Assembly: GCF_001931485.1 (NCBI RefSeq)
Contig: NZ_MSDV01000063.1
Location: 62,001-126,000 of the forward strand
Origin: Burkholderia sp. SRS-W-2-2016
Lineage (GTDB): Bacteria > Pseudomonadota > Gammaproteobacteria > Burkholderiales > Burkholderiaceae
Length of the DNA: 64,000 nt
Reading direction: 5' to 3'
Both the position numbers and the translations under genes were made by a program. Under the pieces are notes generated by a model. The model saw only the letters and a list, made by a program, of their open reading frames with translations, searched no databases and was not told where the DNA came from. Numbering within the stretch: position 1 is the first letter of the stretch; each line of letters begins with the position of its first letter. Below, piece by piece: positions 51,112 to 59,910 of the stretch.

Positions 51112-51817
51112 TTTGCGGTTTCAGATAAGCGAGCCAACGGTTTTCCGCCTGACGGAATAGCCAGACCAGCGCAAACGTGATGGCGGTATAGATCACGAAT
51201 GCGATGCCGAACGCGGCGAACGATTGATAGGTGGCCGAATTGACGTCGCGCGCGACCTTCAGCAGATCCGGCACGGTGGCGGCGAACGCCACCGAGGTCG
51301 AATGGAACACCAGGATCACTTCGTTGCTGTAGCTAGGCAACGAGCGACGCAGCGCCGACGGCAAAATCACGTGCAGGTACAGCTGAAACCTCGACATACC
51401 GGCTGCCAAGCCCGCTTCGATCTCACCCGCGGGTGTCGCCTTGATCGCACCGGCGAAGATTTCGGTCGTGTACGCACAGGTGTTGAGGACGAACACCAGC
51501 AGCGCGCAGCGCATGCCGTCGCGAAAGAAAGTACTCGTCAGTTCGTGATTGCGGATGATCGCGAGGCTGAACAGCCCCGTATAACAAAGCAGCAATTGCA
51601 CGAATAGCGGCGTGCCGCGAAACAGATAGGTGTAGAGCCACACGCTTCTCGACACCAAGCGGTTGGCGGAATTACGGGCGACGGCCATCGGCACCGCCAG
51701 CACCGAGCCGACCACGACCGAAAACAACAGCAGCCAGATCGTCACCACGAGGCCGGTGAACTGATAGCCGTCCGTGTAGAGATAGGCGCGCCAGTACTCG
51801 CGAAAGACGTCGATCAT
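51104..51817 (-). CDS. Amino-acid ABC transporter, permease 2
   Basis: A 237-residue HisM/HisQ-type permease with about five helices (FTGLVVTIWLLLFSVVVGSVLAVPMAV and others). AGAIKATPAGEIEAGLAAGMSRFQLYLHVILPSALRRSLPSYSNEVI is the EAA loop that docks the ATPase. FRGTPLFVQLLL is the family's N-terminal signature. It overlaps both neighbours by a few bases, which makes one operon. Confidence 0.94.
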   Translation of the reverse strand: MIDVFREYWRAYLYTDGYQFTGLVVTIWLLLFSVVVGSVLAVPMAVARNSANRLVSRSVWLYTYLFRGTPLFVQLLLCYTGLFSLAIIRNHELTSTFFRDGMRCALLVFVLNTCAYTTEIFAGAIKATPAGEIEAGLAAGMSRFQLYLHVILPSALRRSLPSYSNEVILVFHSTSVAFAATVPDLLKVARDVNSATYQSFAAFGIAFVIYTAITFALVWLFRQAENRWLAYLKPQND

Positions 51818-52518
51818 ACGGTCACCTTGCGCACGCCGACGTTGTAGCGTTTTTCGAGGTACAGCAGCACGAAATTGGAAATCGTCGTAATCAGCAGATA
51901 AACGAACGCCGCCACCGCGATAAAGAAGAAATAGCGCGTAGTGCTTTTGCCGGCATCCCGCGCGGCCTTGACGACATCGGACAAACCGATGATCGACACC
52001 AGCGCCGTCGACTTGACGATCACCTGCCAGTTATTGCCGACCGCCGGCAGCGCGAAGCGCATCATCTGCGGAAACAGGATGTGCGCCAGCACATGCGCTG
52101 GCGACATGCCGAGCGAGGTCGCCGATTCCATTTGGCCGCGCGGTATCGCGAGAAACGCGCCGCGGAAAGTTTCGGTGAAATAGGCGCCGTGGATCAGGCC
52201 CAGCACGATCACGCCGGCGGCGAAAGGTTTGATATCGATCTGCGTCCAGTGCATCCGTTCGGTCAGGCCGTTCAGCAGGATCTGGATGCTGTAGTAAAGC
52301 AGCAGCATCAGCACCAGATCCGGCGCGCCGCGCACGAGTGCCGTGTAGCCGTGAGCGAGCCGTGCGATCACGCGCGAGCCGAACAGCTTCGCCGACGCGC
52401 CAAACAAACCGATCACGAAAGCCAGCGCCAAAGAACATAACGCCAATTGCACGGTCTTCAGCGCGCCGTCGAGAACGAGGCCGCCGTATCCATCAAAAAG
52501 AGTTTTCATCGAGTGCAT
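51814..52518 (-). CDS. Amino-acid ABC transporter, permease 1
   Basis: A 234-residue permease. VQLALCSLALAFVIGLFGASAKL is the first helix, VRGAPDLVLMLLLYYSIQILL the signature near helix 2, and FRGAFLAIPRGQMESATSLGMSPAHVLAHILFPQMMRFALPAVGNNWQ the EAA loop. It is the first gene of the operon. A promoter with two copies of the shared 17-bp box lies 60-130 bp upstream. ATG 52,509 is a possible alternative start. Confidence 0.94.
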   Translation of the reverse strand: MHSMKTLFDGYGGLVLDGALKTVQLALCSLALAFVIGLFGASAKLFGSRVIARLAHGYTALVRGAPDLVLMLLLYYSIQILLNGLTERMHWTQIDIKPFAAGVIVLGLIHGAYFTETFRGAFLAIPRGQMESATSLGMSPAHVLAHILFPQMMRFALPAVGNNWQVIVKSTALVSIIGLSDVVKAARDAGKSTTRYFFFIAVAAFVYLLITTISNFVLLYLEKRYNVGVRKVTV

Positions 52519-52576
52519 TCGTTGCCGCCGGTGAGTGGTTCACGGGTCGCGTTCGCATGGCGTCCCGGTACGTTGC

Positions 52577-52649
52577 ATTTGAGCGCACCGAAAAGCTTCT
52601 GTCAACAAAGTACCGACTAGTGGAACTACCAAGGTCCGTTTAATGGAAT
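52577..52649 (-). promoter_or_regulatory. ABC-operon promoter with tandem 17-bp boxes
   Basis: Read on the minus strand: box ATTCCATTAAACGGACC (52,649-52,633), six bases, box GTTCCACTAGTCGGTAC (52,626-52,610), four bases, TTGACA (52,605-52,600), 17 bases, TCAAAT (52,582-52,577). The boxes share TTCC-N7-GG. Their place just upstream of the -35 suits a regulator that contacts or blocks RNA polymerase. Confidence 0.7.
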
Positions 52650-52745
52650 ATAATGAAAAACCCTGACTGTGGCCGTGGGCGCACGACTGTTCCGCTGCCA
52701 GCCAGCGGCCGTGCATCTGCCGCACCGCGCTGCTGCGGGATGTAA

Positions 52746-52798
52746 GTTCCATTTACCGGAACCAGTCGTTTGACAACGGATATGACGCTACGGACAAT
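52746..52798 (+). promoter_or_regulatory. Deacylase promoter with one 17-bp box
   Basis: Box GTTCCATTTACCGGAAC (52,746-52,762, perfect 5-bp arms), seven bases, TTGACA (52,770-52,775), 17 bases, GACAAT (52,793-52,798). This is the best palindromic copy of the motif. No good second copy is seen 6 bp upstream. The rest of the 52,519-52,864 gap is the divergent leader of the two genes. Confidence 0.7.
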
Positions 52799-52864
52799 CC
52801 GTTGCGATCGAGAAGCGCGAGCGCTTAACCTGCTTGCGCTTCGGTACGAACCAAGGAGACACGC

Positions 52865-53947
52865 ATGATTGTTAACCGGACGCCATTACTGTCGCCGGCC
52901 ATCGGCACTCAACGCGAGCTGGTGAGTTTGACTTTCGGCCCGCAAGGGGCCGCGAAGAAGATTTATATGCAGGCGTCGCTGCACGCGGACGAGACCCCGG
53001 CGATGCTCGCCGCGACCGTGTTGCGCAAGAAGCTTGAAACACTCGAAGCGCAACGCAAGCTAACCGCGGAAATAGTCCTCGTTCCGGTCGCGAACCCGAT
53101 TGGCCTGAGCCAGCACGTAATGGGTCAGTTCTTCGGCTGCTTCGATCTGAACGGTTCGCAGAATTTCAACCGGGGCGTGCGCCGTCCTTCCGAGTTGCTG
53201 ACCGGACTCGACGGGCGCCTCGGCGACGACCCGGCCAGCAATAAAAAGATCGTGCTGGATGCGATGCGCGAAGTGCTGGACGCGCAAAAGCCGACGACCG
53301 AATTCGAGTCGCTGCGCGTGACGTTGCAGAAGCTGTCGTTCGATGCGGACATCGTTCTCGACATCCACTGCTCACTGGAAGCGGTGATCCACCTGTACAC
53401 GACCAACGCCGCATGGCCGCGAATCGAACCGCTCGCGCGCCATCTGCAATCGAAGGCGCAGATGTTGAGCGACGACACCGGGCTCGGCTTGTTCATCGAA
53501 GGCACGAATCTGCTGTGGGCGGACGTGAAAGCGCGCTTCGGCGACCGCTACGCACTGCCTGAAGGCCCCGTCGCCGCGATTATCGAATGCGGCGGCGAAC
53601 GGGAAGTGTCGTACGAGACAGCGGAACACTACGCCAGCGCGATCCTTGCGTATCTCGCCGACCAGGGCGCGATAGCCGGTAGCGTGAGCGACGCACCGGC
53701 GCTGCTGCACCCGGCGACTCAGCAATCGGCCAGCGAGCATTTCTACGCGGCGAGCAGCGGGATCGTCGTGTATCGCAGCGAGATCGGCGCGCGGGTAAAA
53801 GCCGGCGACCCGATCTGCGACATCGTCGATCCGATCAGCGGTGAATCGACAACGCTGACGAGCCATTCGGAAGGGATGTTTTATATGCGGCGGGCCATCC
53901 GGTTCGCGACCGCAGGCGCCGAGATCGGCCGGATTACCGGCGGTTAA
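52865..53947 (+). CDS. Succinylglutamate desuccinylase / aspartoacylase family protein
   Basis: A 360-residue zinc deacylase. MQASLHADETPAML supplies the H-x2-E zinc ligands and VLDIHCSLEAVIHLYT the third His; FDLNGSQNFNRG is the substrate-binding stretch and IIECGGEREV contains the likely catalytic Glu. The C-terminal 90 residues form a lipoyl-like beta domain (GIVVYRSEIGARVKAGDPICDIVDP). The layout resembles DoeB-type N-acyl amino acid deacylases. AAGGAGACACGC precedes the ATG. It is divergent from the ABC operon and is likely to release an amino acid from an imported N-acyl compound. Confidence 0.88.
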   Translation: MIVNRTPLLSPAIGTQRELVSLTFGPQGAAKKIYMQASLHADETPAMLAATVLRKKLETLEAQRKLTAEIVLVPVANPIGLSQHVMGQFFGCFDLNGSQNFNRGVRRPSELLTGLDGRLGDDPASNKKIVLDAMREVLDAQKPTTEFESLRVTLQKLSFDADIVLDIHCSLEAVIHLYTTNAAWPRIEPLARHLQSKAQMLSDDTGLGLFIEGTNLLWADVKARFGDRYALPEGPVAAIIECGGEREVSYETAEHYASAILAYLADQGAIAGSVSDAPALLHPATQQSASEHFYAASSGIVVYRSEIGARVKAGDPICDIVDPISGESTTLTSHSEGMFYMRRAIRFATAGAEIGRITGG

Positions 53948-54073
53948 GCCGCGCCTGCCGCGAACTCGCAAGCATCGCTAACGGTTTAGTGCTGGGCGGT
54001 TAATGCGTCACTTCGCGGATCGGGCCGCGTTCAGCGCGAGCCCGGTCCACGAAGAACAGCGCGAACCGCTGCC

Positions 54074-54919
54074 TCACGAGCGCTTGCGTCGAGCCGGCTT
54101 CGCTTCGGTTTCGGCTTCGTCCGCGCCGCCGTCGAGCACGCTGAGAATCCGCGTGATCCGCAACGCCGCGGCCTGCAGCGTCGGCACCAGCAACGTGATT
54201 TCCTCGAGCGATTTGCGCGCCTTCGGCGCCGAGATGCTCAGACACGCGATCAGCCGGCCATTCGGTCCCGCGATCGGAACCGCGGCGCCCACCACGCCGA
54301 TCGCGAATTCGGAATCGTTGGTCGCATAACCGTTCTTGCGCACCAGCTCGATCTCCGGGCGCAGGCGGTCGGGATCGACGATCGTATAAGGGGTGATCGG
54401 TTCCCACGGGCCGCTGAGCAGATACGCGTCGAGCTGCTTTTTCTCCATGTTCGCGAGAAACACCCGTCCGCTCGACGTGCAATGCACGGGCGCCCGATGC
54501 CCCTTCTGGAAATTGAGCGTCAACGGCGAGTTGCCGATCGCGCTGTCGATATAGACGACCTCCGAGCCGCGCATCACGCCGAGGCTAATCGTCTCGGCGG
54601 TGCGCCGCGACGTCTCCACCAGCAGCGCGTGAATCGGTCCATTCGAAGTGGACGCCGCGAGGATATTGGTCGCCAGTTCCAGCAGCCGCGGCCCGACCTG
54701 ATAGCGGCCGCGCTCGACGCCATGTTCCAGAAATCCGAACTCTTCGAGATTGCTGACGAGACGATGGGCGGTGGTCTTCGGAATGCCGAGCGCGGTGACG
54801 ATGTCGGCGGTGGTCACGCGGCCAACCTGGGCGGCCATCTCGATGATGTGAAACGCGCGCTCGGTCGGCGACACTTCCGACTCTGGCGCTTCGGGGACGG
54901 GGCTTTCTTCCGTGCGCAT
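54074..54919 (-). CDS. IclR-family transcriptional regulator
   Basis: A 281-residue regulator. The winged helix is PTERAFHIIEMAAQVGRVTTADIVTALGIPKTTAHRLVSNLEEFGFL; the C-terminal effector domain (about 95-255) has PVHCTSSGRVFLA, GYATNDSEFAIGVVGAAVPI and RLIACLSISAP. A basic tail (KPARRKRS) ends the protein. IclR proteins bind short palindromes near promoters. The three nearby promoters with the shared box are the natural targets. It is divergent from the aminotransferase. Confidence 0.93.
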   Translation of the reverse strand: MRTEESPVPEAPESEVSPTERAFHIIEMAAQVGRVTTADIVTALGIPKTTAHRLVSNLEEFGFLEHGVERGRYQVGPRLLELATNILAASTSNGPIHALLVETSRRTAETISLGVMRGSEVVYIDSAIGNSPLTLNFQKGHRAPVHCTSSGRVFLANMEKKQLDAYLLSGPWEPITPYTIVDPDRLRPEIELVRKNGYATNDSEFAIGVVGAAVPIAGPNGRLIACLSISAPKARKSLEEITLLVPTLQAAALRITRILSVLDGGADEAETEAKPARRKRS

Positions 54920-55086
54920 ATCTGCTGGTTCGGTCTCGATGAATGAAGGGATGAACGTTCCGTCGTGAGTGGCCGCGCGGCGGGCGGACGCCTAGCATAA
55001 CCGATCCGGGCCGGTTGCCGGCACAGTCAGGTTCGGCCCGGCACCGGTCGCCGCTGTAGTCATCACGGCCACCATTTTCCATAAAA

Positions 55087-55161
55087 ATACCGAAAATTGG
55101 AACTTCAATAAACCACTTATCGGAATTCATTATTGACAGCGACGGATGATGCTCGTCTAAT
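55087..55161 (+). promoter_or_regulatory. Aminotransferase promoter with tandem 17-bp boxes
   Basis: Box ATACCGAAAATTGGAAC (55,087-55,103), six bases, box AAACCACTTATCGGAAT (55,110-55,126), six bases, TTGACA (55,133-55,138), 17 bases, TCTAAT (55,156-55,161). This is close to a consensus sigma-70 promoter. The same arrangement occurs at the ABC-operon promoter, with the same 6-bp gap. The rest of 54,920-55,223 is the leader of the IclR gene and has no other clear signal. Confidence 0.7.
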
Positions 55162-55223
55162 GCGTGCACCGGTGCGCGGTCCGGCGCCCTCCCCGATCAC
55201 ATCCAGAAGTGAGACTTCGCCCC

Positions 55224-56393
55224 ATGATTCCGACTGAAACGCTTGCCGCCGTTCGTGAACAGTTCCCGGTCACCGCACGTCAGCTGTACCTCGATTCCGC
55301 GCATCAGACTCCGCTGTCGCTCAGCGTGCGCGACGCGCTCGCGGCGTTTCTGTCCGAGGGCTACGAGATGGCGGGACCGAAGACGCTGTGGCTGCGTCGC
55401 GTCGAGGAAACCCGCGCGACGGTGGCCGGCTTCTTCAACGCCGCGCCGTCCGAGATCGCGTTCACGAAGAACACGTCGGAAGGGCTGAACATCGCCGCGA
55501 ACGCGGTGCCGCTGAAGGCCGGCGACAACGTCGTGCTGATCGAAGGCGATCACCCGAACAACGCGTATGCATGGCTGAATCTGAAACGCAATGGCGTGGA
55601 GGTGCGCTTCGTGCCGCTGCGCGACGACGAGATCGCCACCGCGCAGACCTTCGAGCCTTATATCGACGAGCGCACCCGCGTCATCACTCTGTCGCACGTG
55701 ACGTTTCACGCGGGCCAGGTTCACGACCTGATGAGTATCGGCAAGCTGTGCAAGGAGCGCGGCATCTATCTGGTCGTCGACGCGATGCAGTCGGTCGGCG
55801 TGATTCCGCTCGACGTCAAGGCGCTCAATATTTCGGTGCTCGCCGCGGGTACGCATAAGGGGCTGCTGGTCCCGCAAGGGTTGGGCGTGCTGTATATCGC
55901 CGACGGTCTCGACGAATTGCAGCCCGCGTATCTGGCGATGTCGAGCATGGCCAATCCGCCGGCCGATTACGTGGCGCGTCCGGACGACCTCGCGGTGCGC
56001 AAGGACGCGCTGCGCTTCGAATTCGGCAACGTCAACCTGCCGGACGTGCATGCGCTGTCGGCGGCGATCCGGCTGATCGAAAGCGTCGGCGTGCCGGACA
56101 TCCAGAATCATGTGATGGAACTCGGCGATCTGCTGCTCGCGCATCTGGACCGGCTGGGCGTCGCGGTCGTCGGGCCGCGCGAGCGCGGCCAGCGCAATCA
56201 CATCTATGTGCTGAAGCTGCCGGTCGAGCAATGGGCGGCGTTCTTCGCCCGCAACGACGTGCGGGTGTCGCCGGAGCGCGGCGGCATTCGTATTTCGGTG
56301 GCGATGTTCAACAACGTCGAAGATATCGAACGGCTGGTCGACGTGATCCGCACCGGCCTGGAGAACGACCTGCCGCGGCAGGCGGGACGCTGA
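55224..56393 (+). CDS. Class V aminotransferase (PLP)
   Basis: A 389-residue aminotransferase or related lyase. LYLDSAHQTPLS is the N-terminal strand, FTKNTSEGLNIAANAVPL binds the phosphate, YLVVDAMQSVGVIPLDV holds the Asp that contacts the pyridine nitrogen, and AAGTHKGLLVPQGLGVLY carries the Schiff-base Lys. RISVAMFNNVEDIERLVDVI closes the fold. It resembles the isopenicillin-epimerase/cysteine-desulphurase-like branch, so the reaction could be transamination, racemisation or lysis. It is under the shared-box promoter and so likely belongs with the transporter and deacylase. Confidence 0.88.
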   Translation: MIPTETLAAVREQFPVTARQLYLDSAHQTPLSLSVRDALAAFLSEGYEMAGPKTLWLRRVEETRATVAGFFNAAPSEIAFTKNTSEGLNIAANAVPLKAGDNVVLIEGDHPNNAYAWLNLKRNGVEVRFVPLRDDEIATAQTFEPYIDERTRVITLSHVTFHAGQVHDLMSIGKLCKERGIYLVVDAMQSVGVIPLDVKALNISVLAAGTHKGLLVPQGLGVLYIADGLDELQPAYLAMSSMANPPADYVARPDDLAVRKDALRFEFGNVNLPDVHALSAAIRLIESVGVPDIQNHVMELGDLLLAHLDRLGVAVVGPRERGQRNHIYVLKLPVEQWAAFFARNDVRVSPERGGIRISVAMFNNVEDIERLVDVIRTGLENDLPRQAGR

Positions 56394-56686
56394 AGACGAT
56401 CCGGAGAACCGGGCACGGCTGCCCGCAAACCGCCGCGTGCTTACTTAATGGTTGCGCCGCGTTTTGGGATCAGCCGCCGGTTTTCCGCGCATCGGCGCGC
56501 CGCCATTCATGCGAATGTTCACGCGCCAACCGATGTTCCGTAGTTCTAACATCGCGCACCAGATTAGCTGCTATCTTCAGAAGGATGCCTGTCCGGCATC
56601 GCTAAACCCGCTGCGGATAGCGTGATGGCACTCCTCTGCTCCCGTGCCCCCGGCGTGGTCTCTCTCACACGTAGGAGGAAGCCGAA

Positions 56687-57796
56687 ATGTTCCATGTCGA
56701 CATACCGGGTTCGCGCGACATCGCCAGACTCTTCGGGATCAAGTCGGACGCATGCGTGTCGCTCTATCTGGCTACCACGCCGGTCACGAGCGAAACCGCC
56801 GGGAGCCGGATCGAATTTTCCAATCTGATTCGCGACGCGATGAGCCGGCTCGAAACGCGCGGTCTGGACAAACGCCGGCTGTGGCAATTGCACGAGCTGC
56901 TGGCCGAAGTTCAGGAAAACGAAGTCTTCTGGCGCTATCAGGCCAACTCGCTCGCGGTGCTGGCCACGCCGGACGAGATTCACACGTTCAGGCTCGCGAA
57001 CCGCCTCGAATCCGAGGTCGAAGCATCGGATCGCTTCAATATCAAACCGCTGTTGCGCGCAACCACGTTCGATCACTCCGCCTATGTGATCGCGATCTCC
57101 GAGAACAGTTTGCGAGTGGTGGAGATTTTCGCCGACCTGCCGCCCGAGGAAATCCGCGTGCCGGACCAGCCGACCGACATGGCCAGCGAACTGCGCTTGA
57201 ACGATCGCAACGACAGTTCGATCAATAGTGGCGATCTGCACAAATTCAATCTGACCAAATACGCGCGGCGTGTCGATGCGGCGCTCGCGCCGCTGTTGCA
57301 GCACGGCGACGTGCCGGTGATCGTGATGGCCGCGCAGCCGATCGCGTCGATTTTTCACAACCTGTGCCGCGCGCAGAACCTGCTGCCGCAGATCCTCTCG
57401 CATAGCCCCGATCGTCTGTCGCCCGGCGAGATCGCCGCCGAAGCGCGCAAGCTTCTGGACGTTCATTATCAGAGCGTGGTCGCCGGCCATCGGGAGCACT
57501 ACCAGGGGCGTCTGCACAACCGCCGCGCCAGCGACATGCTGGAGGAAGTCGCGCGCGGCGCGACGCAAGGCGCGATCGAAACGCTGTACATCAATATCGA
57601 CAGCGATCTCAAAGGCACGCTCGACGAGCAGACCGGCGCGGTCGACTATGGGACCGCGGGACCGGCGGTGGCGTATAGCCTCGTCGGCGAAGTCACGCGG
57701 CGCGCGCTGGCGGCGGGCGCGAAGGTGGTCGCGTTGCGGCGCAACGACCTGCCGGCCGGCGCCGATGTCGCCGCCACGTTCCGGTTTCCGATCTGA
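56687..57796 (+). CDS. baeRF-like protein (bacterial eRF1-related fold)
   Basis: A 369-residue protein. FGIKSDACVSLYLATTPV at the N-terminus, YVIAISENSLRVVEIFADLPPEEIRVP in the middle, and a C-terminal domain with GAIETLYINID and AKVVALRRNDLP resemble the bacterial families related to archaeo-eukaryotic release factor eRF1. The described function is poor; roles in ribosome rescue or nucleic-acid processing have been proposed for such families. GTAGGAGGAAG lies just before the ATG. It is a single gene with its own terminator. The family call is from remembered sequence pattern and needs a profile search. Confidence 0.6.
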   Translation: MFHVDIPGSRDIARLFGIKSDACVSLYLATTPVTSETAGSRIEFSNLIRDAMSRLETRGLDKRRLWQLHELLAEVQENEVFWRYQANSLAVLATPDEIHTFRLANRLESEVEASDRFNIKPLLRATTFDHSAYVIAISENSLRVVEIFADLPPEEIRVPDQPTDMASELRLNDRNDSSINSGDLHKFNLTKYARRVDAALAPLLQHGDVPVIVMAAQPIASIFHNLCRAQNLLPQILSHSPDRLSPGEIAAEARKLLDVHYQSVVAGHREHYQGRLHNRRASDMLEEVARGATQGAIETLYINIDSDLKGTLDEQTGAVDYGTAGPAVAYSLVGEVTRRALAAGAKVVALRRNDLPAGADVAATFRFPI

Positions 57797-57866
57797 GGAA
57801 GCGGCGTAGCGCGCCGCCAAACACCGAACGCCAGGCGGACGCTTCGCCCGCCCCGCCCCGCCACCC

Positions 57867-57916
57867 AAACCAACGCCGCGCGTCCAGTTCGAACCGGACG
57901 CGCGGCGTTGGTTTTG
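57867..57916. terminator. Bidirectional terminator
   Basis: AAACCAACGCCGCGCGTCC pairs with GGACGCGCGGCGTTGGTTTT around AGTTCGAACC. It lies between convergent genes; the plus strand ends in a T-rich run and the minus strand also ends in TTT. It can serve both transcripts. Confidence 0.9.
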
Positions 57917-57924
57917 TTGGGGCA

Positions 57925-58908
57925 TTACAGCTTCGGATACAAACCCAACGTGCTCGCATGCAGCCGCGCGAGCCCAAGCAACGCATCGGTATAAGGCGTC
58001 GCGACGCCGGTCAATTGCCCCAGCTCGCGCACCGCGCCGACCAGCGCGTCGAGTTCGACCGGCTTGCCGGCCTGCACGTCCTGCAGCATCGACGTCTTCA
58101 TCGCGCCGAGCTTTAGCGTGACCGCGTGACGATCGTCGGGCGCCTGATCGATCGGGATTCCGAAGCGTGCGCCGATCTCCTTCGCCTCCAGCATGATGTG
58201 CGTGACGAAGCCGCGCGCGAGCGGGTCACCGAGGATTTTGTCCGTCGTCGCGCCGGTGAGCGCGCTGACCGGATTCATCGTCATGTTGCCCCACAGCTTG
58301 TACCAGACGTCGCGCTGGATCTGCGCGGCCATCGTTGCATTGAAGCCCGCCGCCTGCAGCAGCGCCGCAAGCCGCTCGACCCGTTCGCTCGGCCGGCCCG
58401 ACGCCTCGCCGACAATCAGGCCATTGCCCTGGTGATGGCGGATCACGCCGGGCGCGTCGATCAGGCAGCTCGCATGCACGACGCAGCCGACCGTTTGCGC
58501 GGTCGGAATCGCGGCGGCGATCGCGCCGTCCGGGTCGATCGTCTTCAGCCGCTGGCCGGCGAACTCGCCGGCGAGGCCGTCGCAGAACCACCACGGCACG
58601 CCGTTCATCGCGGTCAGCACGCTCGATTCCGGTCCGATCAGCGGCGCGATCCGCGCGGCCACCGACGCCATCGCGGGCCCCTTCACCGCGACCACGACGA
58701 GATCCTGCACGCCGAGATCGGCGGGCTTCTCGCTCGCCTTGACCTGCTCGGCGTAGATCACGCCGCCTTCGATCAGCCGCAGCCCGTGCTGGCGCACCGC
58801 GTCGAGCGTCGCGCCGCGCGCGACCACGCTGACCTCGTGCCCGGCCTGCGCGAGCTTCACTCCCATCCAGCCGCCGATCGCGCCGGCGCCGTAGATCGCT
58901 ACTTTCAT
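57925..58908 (-). CDS. Ketopantoate reductase-like 2-ketoacid reductase
   Basis: A 327-residue PanE/ApbA-family protein. VAIYGAGAIGGWMGVKLAQ is the NADPH loop, LVVVAVKGPAM the conserved Lys strand, DVWYKLWGNMTMNPVSALTGAT carries the catalytic Lys, and AMKTSMLQDVQAGKPVELDALVGAV is the SS.LQD-like substrate loop. It would reduce a 2-keto acid or related carbonyl. Given the class II aldolase gene upstream, it may act in a small pathway rather than pantothenate synthesis. Confidence 0.88.
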   Translation of the reverse strand: MKVAIYGAGAIGGWMGVKLAQAGHEVSVVARGATLDAVRQHGLRLIEGGVIYAEQVKASEKPADLGVQDLVVVAVKGPAMASVAARIAPLIGPESSVLTAMNGVPWWFCDGLAGEFAGQRLKTIDPDGAIAAAIPTAQTVGCVVHASCLIDAPGVIRHHQGNGLIVGEASGRPSERVERLAALLQAAGFNATMAAQIQRDVWYKLWGNMTMNPVSALTGATTDKILGDPLARGFVTHIMLEAKEIGARFGIPIDQAPDDRHAVTLKLGAMKTSMLQDVQAGKPVELDALVGAVRELGQLTGVATPYTDALLGLARLHASTLGLYPKL

Positions 58909-58970
58909 TGCTTGTCCTTGCTGGTTGCCGCGTGCGCTCCGCAGCGGTTCGTTCGCTGAATTCTAGTCAA

Positions 58971-59765
58971 TCATTGCCGGTAGCTGGCGTCGATCCGGTC
59001 GACCCGTCGCACCAACGCGTCGAACACGTCCTGCCCGGCGCCGTGGCGCGGGTCGAACTGCAGCGAGTCGCGCGAGCAGCGGATCGCGACCTCTTCCGGC
59101 ACCGGCCGCGCGCGGCCCATCGAGAACGTCGCCATCTGGATTTCGCACGCGCGATTGAGCGTCCACAGAATCGCGAAGGTCTGCGCGAGCGTGTGCCCCC
59201 ATGCGAGCAAGCCGTGGTTGCGCAGAATCACCGCCTGTTTGTCGCCGATATGCGCGAGCAGCCGCGGCCCCTCTTCCGCATGAATCGTGATGCCCTCGAA
59301 GTCGTGATACGCGATCCGCTCGTGCAACTGCGCGCTGTAGAAGTTGGTCTGCTGCAAACCGTCTTCGAGACAGGCGACCGCGACGCCGGCCGTGGTATGC
59401 GTGTGCATCACGCAGTGCGCGTCGGGCAGACCCTCATGGATCGCCGCATGCACGACGAAGCCGGCCGGATTCACCGGATACGGCGAGCCGTCGAGCACCC
59501 GCCCGTGCGCATCGATCTTCACCAGATTGCTCGCGGTGACTTCGCTGTAGTGCAGCCCGAACGGGTTGATCAGGAAGTGCCGCTCGTTGCCGCTGACGCT
59601 CGCCGGCACGCGCAACGTGATGTGGTTGTAGATCATCTCGGTCCAGCCGAGCAGATCGAAGATCCGGTAGGCCGCGGCGAGTTGCACGCGGGCCTGCCAT
59701 TCGTCCGGATGCATGCCGGCCGTTGGCGGCACGCTCGCCGGTTGCGCTTCGAGGATGGTGCTCAT
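58971..59765 (-). CDS. Class II aldolase/adducin family protein
   Basis: A 264-residue protein. HITLRVPASV and HFLINPFGLHYSEVTASNLVKID form the first block; CVMHTHTTAGVAVACLEDG gives the zinc His pair, and VILRNHGLLAWGHTLAQTF another conserved His. Family members cleave sugar phosphates or bind actin in eukaryotes; this one has the bacterial enzyme layout. GGAGACGACCCG precedes the ATG. The ketopantoate-reductase-like gene follows 62 bp downstream on the same strand. Substrate unknown. Confidence 0.88.
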   Translation of the reverse strand: MSTILEAQPASVPPTAGMHPDEWQARVQLAAAYRIFDLLGWTEMIYNHITLRVPASVSGNERHFLINPFGLHYSEVTASNLVKIDAHGRVLDGSPYPVNPAGFVVHAAIHEGLPDAHCVMHTHTTAGVAVACLEDGLQQTNFYSAQLHERIAYHDFEGITIHAEEGPRLLAHIGDKQAVILRNHGLLAWGHTLAQTFAILWTLNRACEIQMATFSMGRARPVPEEVAIRCSRDSLQFDPRHGAGQDVFDALVRRVDRIDASYRQ

Positions 59766-59910
59766 CGGGTCGTCTCCATGATTGTCGTTCTGGCGGTGTG
59801 AGGGTTGACCGCGGCGCCGCGCATGCGTGTGCGCCCGGTCCATATACGCGTGTGAGCACCGAGGCCGCGCCGCCCGCGCCAAGCCGGCACGGGCGGCTTA
59901 CCGACGCGCG

